This document shows, one piece after another, positions 51,502 to 55,626 of a stretch of DNA of 55,626 bases (position 1 is the first letter of the stretch; each line of letters starts with the position of its first letter). The DNA comes from Enterocloster bolteae. Its GTDB lineage: Bacteria; Bacillota; Clostridia; Lachnospirales; Lachnospiraceae. The notes below the pieces were generated by a model. The model had not been told where the DNA came from, made no database searches, and worked only from the letters and a program-made list of their open reading frames with translations. Where the stretch lies: assembly GCA_021772025.1 (NCBI GenBank), contig JAETNT010000025.1:1-55626 (forward strand). The letters run 5' to 3'. A program made the position numbers and the translations under genes.

Positions 51502-52332
51502 CTAAATTAACTCCGTCACCCGCACCCCATCAGGCAGTTCCTTTAAGCAGCAGACATACCCGCTGCCCTGGTTTTGTATGTCCAGCAAGTCAAAAATATT
51601 GTGAACCGGCACACAGGCATGGTTCTCCTGCTGTTCAAACCAGTACAGCCTGCATACCGCCATGGAACCGGCCGGCCTGGCGCAGGACTCATCATTTTCA
51701 AATATGGTGGCAAGGGCCTTCTTAAGTACCTCCACATCCTCATGGCTCACCCCATTCTTATCCGCATAAAACGGATTGACCGAGCCCTTTACCACATACA
51801 GGCCCTGCTCCACAATGCTCTTTGAGCCCATGGTATCGGAGGATTTGCCTTTGGCGCTGCCTTTGTCCTCACCGTTTGTGCTCTTGGTGATATGGATATC
51901 CTTAATCACCACCGGCTCCACGGATGTGCCATGGCATACGGTCACAGCCCCATGGACAGAAGCGCTGGCAGCGGCCTTGACCCCGGAAAAAGCGAATATC
52001 TGTCCGAACAGCCGCACATCCAGCCAGGTCCCGCAAGCCATGCGCAGACCTTCTTTCTGCGACCTTCCATCCTTAAGGGCATTAAAAATGTCCTTCCTGG
52101 CAGCCAGGCGTTCCGCCAGGGAACTGTACCCGTCCACACAAAGGCTGTCAGACTGGACAAATACAGGCAGACCCATGTGGATGAACCGGTTGCGTATTTT
52201 TCGGCGGATACATTCTCCTGTTACTTCCCCGTATCCGTTGTCGTTGGTCCTTGGGCGGTTTCCCTCCAGCGGATCCCCGTTTGGGTTTGCATTGTCCACC
52301 CTGAATACCATGATGAAATCCTGTCTGTTCAT
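51502..52332 (-). CDS. cas7: CRISPR-associated protein Cas7, type I-C (Csd2)
   Basis: Backbone subunit of the I-C Cascade effector, binding the crRNA along its length. The N-terminus MNRQDFIMVFRVDNANPNGD is the I-C Cas7 signature, followed by GNRPRTNDNGYGEVTGECIR, and later SVHGAVTVCHGTSVEPVVI. At 276 residues it is normal length. I start at 52332, four bases after the cas8c stop with AGGAAATGGG upstream. In complete loci cas4, cas1 and cas2 follow; here the glycan locus begins instead. Confidence 0.94.
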   Translation of the reverse strand: MNRQDFIMVFRVDNANPNGDPLEGNRPRTNDNGYGEVTGECIRRKIRNRFIHMGLPVFVQSDSLCVDGYSSLAERLAARKDIFNALKDGRSQKEGLRMACGTWLDVRLFGQIFAFSGVKAAASASVHGAVTVCHGTSVEPVVIKDIHITKSTNGEDKGSAKGKSSDTMGSKSIVEQGLYVVKGSVNPFYADKNGVSHEDVEVLKKALATIFENDESCARPAGSMAVCRLYWFEQQENHACVPVHNIFDLLDIQNQGSGYVCCLKELPDGVRVTELI

Positions 52333-52336
52333 AAAT

Positions 52337-54217
52337 CTATCCCATTTCCTTCCTGATCGCATAATCATACTGTATAAAATATAGCTGCTGGGAGCTGAAC
52401 CCTGTCAGGTAAGCACTTCCCAACGGTTCATCGGCATCAGCCTGCCCTGTGGCCATGGCTTCCACTTGTTCCATAAGCCTGCACGCATGCTGTCCCCTCC
52501 TCATTCTGTTGGCTTTGTAAAGGTATGGGGTAAGCCGTCTCCGGATTATACCCCAATATCTTCCCGGAGACCGGGAAAACATCTGCATGTATCCGCACAC
52601 GCCTGATATGCACCCTTCTCTGGCCTCCTGGAAATATAGCCTCTCGATGTAATCGGCAATGGCCAGCAGACGGCCCCAAAGATAACTGCGGTCCGTATTT
52701 AATTTATCCAGCATGATGCTTTCCCCTGCCACGTCCCGGTTAAGAAGGGCGCACGTAACCTGTAAGACCATCATCCAATGGCTGCGTTCACGGAACATAC
52801 AGGGATTTCCCGCTCTGCGGATAAGATTGGCCATAATGTCTGACGGCATGGGCTGAGCAGATAATATAACGGAAACCACACGGTTGACCTGACGGGCAAA
52901 TACTGTTTTATCCACAACCGTAAGTACACCCCCATATTCGGTTCCATAAGCAGCAATCACCACGTCCGGCGCCGAGGGTGCACCTGTAAATGCTCTTTTT
53001 CCCGTCGTAAACTGCCAGCAGGCAGTCCGGTGCCATTGTTTAAGCCGCCGGCAGATAACATCTGCGGGCATTTCCGCGTAATCGAGAATTGCCAGCCTGC
53101 CTTTATAGTTCTGCTTGTTGGGTGCGTCTAACACCAGCATATGGAACATTCTGTGATCCATAAGGACTTCTGAAAAACACACATCCAGATGTCTCTGGTA
53201 TGCATCCCTTCCGGCAAAAAAACTGTATTCATGTTTCCCCTGAATATCAGGTGTATTTGCAAACAAATCAAAGGCCAGGGGATTGCCGTCCGCATCCCAG
53301 CACACGCGGATATTGCTCCCGAACACACGTCCCTGGCGTTTGATTATCCAGCTTAAAGCGCAGTGAGCCTTAAAACTTGTGACCAGGCCGATGGACACCG
53401 CATCAATCCCTTCCCGGAACCAGTCTCTGGAATAGACAATGCTTCCATTTTCATTGGAGGAAATAAGCTTAGCCCAGTCTGAACTCCCCCGTATACCATT
53501 CGTATGTTTTCCAGTACAAACCGTATATTCTCCTGTTACATAGCAGATATCCTTCTTTCCCTGCTCCATCACAAAGGCAGTGTAGTACGAGATCCAGCTT
53601 TGAAACAGTTCCCTGTTTTTCCATGTCTCTGCCGCATACCCTTCCTCTGCCTCCTGATCCATTACCCTGAATCTGACCACGCAGGACAAAATATCCCTGC
53701 CTGCCACTTTCTTCTCCTCGTCAATGGTACCGTCCTCCTCTGGTATGATGACATTGGCCGCGATCAAGTCAGAGGCTGTCCGTTTCCGGTTCAGGTATTG
53801 CCTTACCGCTTTTAACTGGGGAACCGCGTAAGTGCTTAGGCTCCAGGCAGCAAGCAGCTGCTCATGTGCCCTGCACCGCTTCTGTATATCCAGAATCATC
53901 TGTTTGTCCTGTATATAGGAACCTGCATCGCTCATAAGATACACCAGTTTGTCATTTAGCGGATTAGGCGGCGGTTCCGGACCGGACCGGCTGGCAGATT
54001 CCACCGTGGAGGGAACAATTGTATATACCTCATCCTTCCTGATATCCAATACACATGCATCCAGAAAGTTCCCCTGCATATCAATTGTCACGGTTATATG
54101 CGCCGTCAGATATGTATGGAACAACGGCAGAAGCACTGCATCCGTATCCTCCCTCTTTGCACCAGCCCGGGAAGACTGGCTGTCATATACCCCGGCCAGG
54201 CTCTGCAATAAATTCAT
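52337..54217 (-). CDS. cas8c: CRISPR-associated large subunit Cas8c (Csd1)
   Basis: Large subunit of the I-C Cascade that recognises the PAM and helps unwind DNA. The 626-residue length is that of Csd1. The protein begins MNLLQSLAGVYDSQSSRAGA and contains family words FFAGRDAYQRHLDVCFSE, MPADVICRRLKQWHRTACW and LGRLLAIADYIERLY-like sequence (WGRLLAIADYIERLYF). A strong AGGAGGGG site precedes the ATG, three bases after the cas5 stop, so the genes are coupled. Confidence 0.94.
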   Translation of the reverse strand: MNLLQSLAGVYDSQSSRAGAKREDTDAVLLPLFHTYLTAHITVTIDMQGNFLDACVLDIRKDEVYTIVPSTVESASRSGPEPPPNPLNDKLVYLMSDAGSYIQDKQMILDIQKRCRAHEQLLAAWSLSTYAVPQLKAVRQYLNRKRTASDLIAANVIIPEEDGTIDEEKKVAGRDILSCVVRFRVMDQEAEEGYAAETWKNRELFQSWISYYTAFVMEQGKKDICYVTGEYTVCTGKHTNGIRGSSDWAKLISSNENGSIVYSRDWFREGIDAVSIGLVTSFKAHCALSWIIKRQGRVFGSNIRVCWDADGNPLAFDLFANTPDIQGKHEYSFFAGRDAYQRHLDVCFSEVLMDHRMFHMLVLDAPNKQNYKGRLAILDYAEMPADVICRRLKQWHRTACWQFTTGKRAFTGAPSAPDVVIAAYGTEYGGVLTVVDKTVFARQVNRVVSVILSAQPMPSDIMANLIRRAGNPCMFRERSHWMMVLQVTCALLNRDVAGESIMLDKLNTDRSYLWGRLLAIADYIERLYFQEAREGCISGVCGYMQMFSRSPGRYWGIIRRRLTPYLYKANRMRRGQHACRLMEQVEAMATGQADADEPLGSAYLTGFSSQQLYFIQYDYAIRKEMG

Positions 54218-54220
54218 CTG

Positions 54221-54838
54221 CTAATCCCCTCCTGCCCTGCATGTTCTGGTAATGCACTCTTCCTGATCCGGAAAACAGATTACACCCTGATGCATCCTGT
54301 AAGGCGCCAGACGGATTACGCCCTTTTCAAAATCCCTGCTGTGGACCATAACTCCAAAGTCCATATCCACAGCGTCATAATATCCTTCCCCATCCCCGAA
54401 GAGACATGGCCTGACATATGCGAAGCATTCTGTGATTCCCAGGTGGACCGGCAGCTTCCCTCCCCGTCTGAGCCACCGCAGCATGGATTCATAGTGCTTT
54501 GCAACGTTGCGGTCCGAGGCATACCGTTCACTTCCCCAGGCCAGCTCAACCTCAATCTGGTAACATACATCCCTCAGGTAACTGTAATACCCCAAATCCT
54601 TCCCTCCTGTCTTATAAACAGGCAGAAGCTTGCTCCTTGACTGGTACCGGATGGGATTCAGGATCCTAATCCGCAGCGGTTTCCACTTTATGGACGGTTT
54701 CCAGTAAATGCTTTCCGTCAATCCCGTAACAGCTGAACAGGTAGGAACCGGATATGAATGCAAATCCCCGCCAGTTTTGGTCATTGGATTGGTAAACAGC
54801 GCATATTCTCCTCTTACCTCGTAGCATATTTTTGGCAT
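54221..54838 (-). CDS. cas5c: CRISPR-associated endoribonuclease Cas5c (type I-C)
   Basis: In type I-C this subunit replaces Cas6 and cuts the precursor crRNA at the repeat stem, then stays bound at the 5' handle. The start region reads MPKICYEVRGEYALFTNPMT, the usual Cas5c opening. Later words RYASDRNVAKHYESMLRWLR and VDMDFGVMVHSRDFEKG are typical. At 205 residues it is a little short. An upstream TTG at 54877 after GAGGTGA would add 13 residues. I prefer the ATG at 54838 with AGGGAAGGG. Confidence 0.88.
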   Translation of the reverse strand: MPKICYEVRGEYALFTNPMTKTGGDLHSYPVPTCSAVTGLTESIYWKPSIKWKPLRIRILNPIRYQSRSKLLPVYKTGGKDLGYYSYLRDVCYQIEVELAWGSERYASDRNVAKHYESMLRWLRRGGKLPVHLGITECFAYVRPCLFGDGEGYYDAVDMDFGVMVHSRDFEKGVIRLAPYRMHQGVICFPDQEECITRTCRAGGD

Positions 54839-54877
54839 GTCCCTTCCCTGGGAAGGGATTATTTTTTTATCGCTCAA

Positions 54878-55404
54878 AAAATCACCTCGTCAGCCATCGT
54901 GTGTTCATCACCATGGTTTTATCTATCATATATACTAGGATTCATCTGCAGGCAGGGTCCCGGTTATGATGTGGTTATGGTTCTGGTATGATAAGGCACC
55001 GTTCCAGAAAGCAGGAACACAAAAAACCGGAACCCTATGCAATGCGGGACAGCTCATATATCTGGTGTAAGCTGGGTAGTCCTTCAATCCTCATATGCCG
55101 TCAAGGCTATGTAAAATTCATTATCCGTGTATTGGTATATCTCTCATATATGCTAACTTCAATCCTCACAGCCGTTAAAGGCTGTGTTTCCGTAATTGCC
55201 TACTGCTTTTATGGTTTACGATTTGTCATATATCAGCTTTATCTCTGCATTATATTCTTCTTCCTGCTTTCCATAGGTCTGCCTTTAATATAGAACCTAT
55301 TTATTTTTATCGGCGGTAATGGTTAAAATATAATAGTTTTAATTGTACAAGGTTTATTTTTACTCCCAGCCGGTCCAAGAAGGTATGTTCCAAACAATCG
55401 GATT
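54878..55404. other. Non-coding stretch upstream of the cas operon
   Basis: About 530 bp with no convincing gene on either strand and no cas3. It is AT-rich, contains three TCATATAT words near 55053, 55143 and 55227, and holds the two degenerate repeats described separately (55082-55187). The cas operon promoter should be in it, but no boxes can be assigned with confidence. From 55191 to 55404 nothing else is seen. Confidence 0.6.
55082..55187. CRISPR. Two degenerate type I-C-like CRISPR repeats (array remnant)
   Basis: Two 31-bp units: 55082-55112 and 55157-55187, both starting CTTCAATCCTCA, with 24 of 31 positions identical. The second contains a perfect 7-bp stem CACAGCC-GTTAAA-GGCTGTG, the first a similar one with a mismatch. 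On the other strand they end GAGGATTGAAG, close to the GTGGATTGAAA(C/T) 3' end typical of I-C repeats. They are 75 bp apart, a 44-bp interval instead of the usual 33-36. It looks like a decayed array. No third unit is found. Confidence 0.5.
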
Positions 55405-55444
55405 AAAAAAACTGACCCTCGGAATCTATGTTCCGCGAGTCAGT
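55405..55444 (-). terminator. Rho-independent terminator
   Basis: On the minus strand ACTGACTCGCGGAA and TTCCGAGGGTCAGT form a long stem with two mismatches around a 6-base loop (55444-55411), followed by a run of Ts (55411-55405). It lies about 70 bp after the stop of the partial minus-strand gene at 55511 and probably ends that transcript. Confidence 0.85.
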
Positions 55445-55510
55445 CATCGCAACTATATATACAACTAAAACCATCCCCCCTGCTGTCCCTGAAGGGTTTC
55501 ATCCTGCGTG

Positions 55511-55626
55511 TCACACCAATAATGCAGTCATAACCGAATGTTCCATATCGTCAATATTATAAACATGCTCCATCACTTCAAAGGTTTCCCGCAGATTCCC
55601 TCTGGCACTTTTCCAGCCAATGCCAT
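55511..55626 (-). CDS. 3' end of an unidentified gene (5' part outside window)
   Basis: The last 38 codons of a minus-strand reading frame, ending NIDDMEHSVMTALLV and a TGA at 55511-55513, with GIGWKSARGNLRETFEVMEH upstream. A good terminator follows, which argues for a real gene. I do not recognise the family from this short piece. It is not clearly the C-terminus of Cas3. Confidence 0.5.
   Translation of the reverse strand, partial: GIGWKSARGNLRETFEVMEHVYNIDDMEHSVMTALLV

Noticed and set aside
55082..55187. A functional CRISPR array
   Set aside because: Only two repeats, 7 of 31 positions different, and a 44-bp interval; kept only as a remnant.
54988..55293. A 101-codon plus-strand frame with a hydrophobic C-terminus
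   Set aside because: It runs straight through both degenerate CRISPR repeats and has no ribosome site; the hydrophobicity comes from AT-rich sequence.
1..55626. Transposases, integrases, tRNA and rRNA genes
   Set aside because: None were recognised in any frame or strand; the only mobile-element-like structure is the non-coding palindrome at 14960-15121.

Overview
The window looks like a chromosomal piece from a motile Gram-positive Clostridia, most likely a Lachnospiraceae member near Enterocloster/Clostridium. This rests on gene families and gene order (FliY-type switch protein, FlbD, a clostridial flagellar operon, type I-C Cas proteins, teichoic-acid-like enzymes) and on strong AGGAGG ribosome sites with many TTG/GTG starts. 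No rRNA or tRNA was seen. Nearly everything is on the minus strand.

Region 1 (1-21453, minus) is one long, tightly packed flagellar operon. Read in the direction of transcription it is: a 58-residue small protein, flgB, fliE, fliF, fliG, fliH, fliI, fliJ, fliK, flgD, a TIGR02530-type hook-operon gene, flgE, flbD, motA, motB, fliM, cheY, flgC, fliY, fliO, fliP, fliQ, fliR, flhB, flhA, and the start of the sigma-28 gene fliA, which runs off the window. flgC is displaced from flgB, no fliL lies between motB and fliM, and no flhF/flhG lies between flhA and fliA. A 162-bp imperfect palindrome sits between fliJ and fliK, and three 17-bp tandem repeats precede flhB. Upstream, an 18-bp palindrome covers the likely -10 box. 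A divergent Xre-type regulator gene (21934-22305, plus) is the probable binder.

Region 2 (22484-51421, minus) is a large surface-polymer or flagellin-glycan locus of about 20 genes. It holds TagF/TagB-like polyol-phosphate transferases, five family-2 glycosyltransferases, an IspD/TarI-type and two TagD-type cytidylyltransferases, an extended SDR, two Gfo/Idh/MocA dehydrogenases, two xylose-isomerase-like TIM barrels, a radical SAM enzyme, an FkbM methyltransferase, a LicD, a LicC-like/SHMT-like fusion and a glycerophosphodiesterase. The inside of the locus (about 32.3-46.1 kb) is visibly more AT-rich than both ends and contains decayed genes at 45.1-46.1 kb, like an exchanged cassette within conserved flanks. 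The unusual feature is modularity: the same small GxGxxG Rossmann-like module is attached to nine intact proteins of quite different enzyme class, and is left as a remnant in a tenth. The chemistry implied is CTP activation of a polyol or small phosphate compound, reduction, transfer and decoration. The final product cannot be read from sequence. The location beside the flagellar operon and a sigma-28-like -10 octamer ahead of its first gene suggest, but do not prove, a link to flagella.

Region 3 (51502-55626) carries a type I-C CRISPR effector operon (cas5c-cas8c-cas7) without cas3, cas4, cas1 or cas2 on either side. Two degenerate I-C-like repeats lie upstream where cas3 would normally be. 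The window ends in the 3' end of an unidentified minus-strand gene and its terminator.
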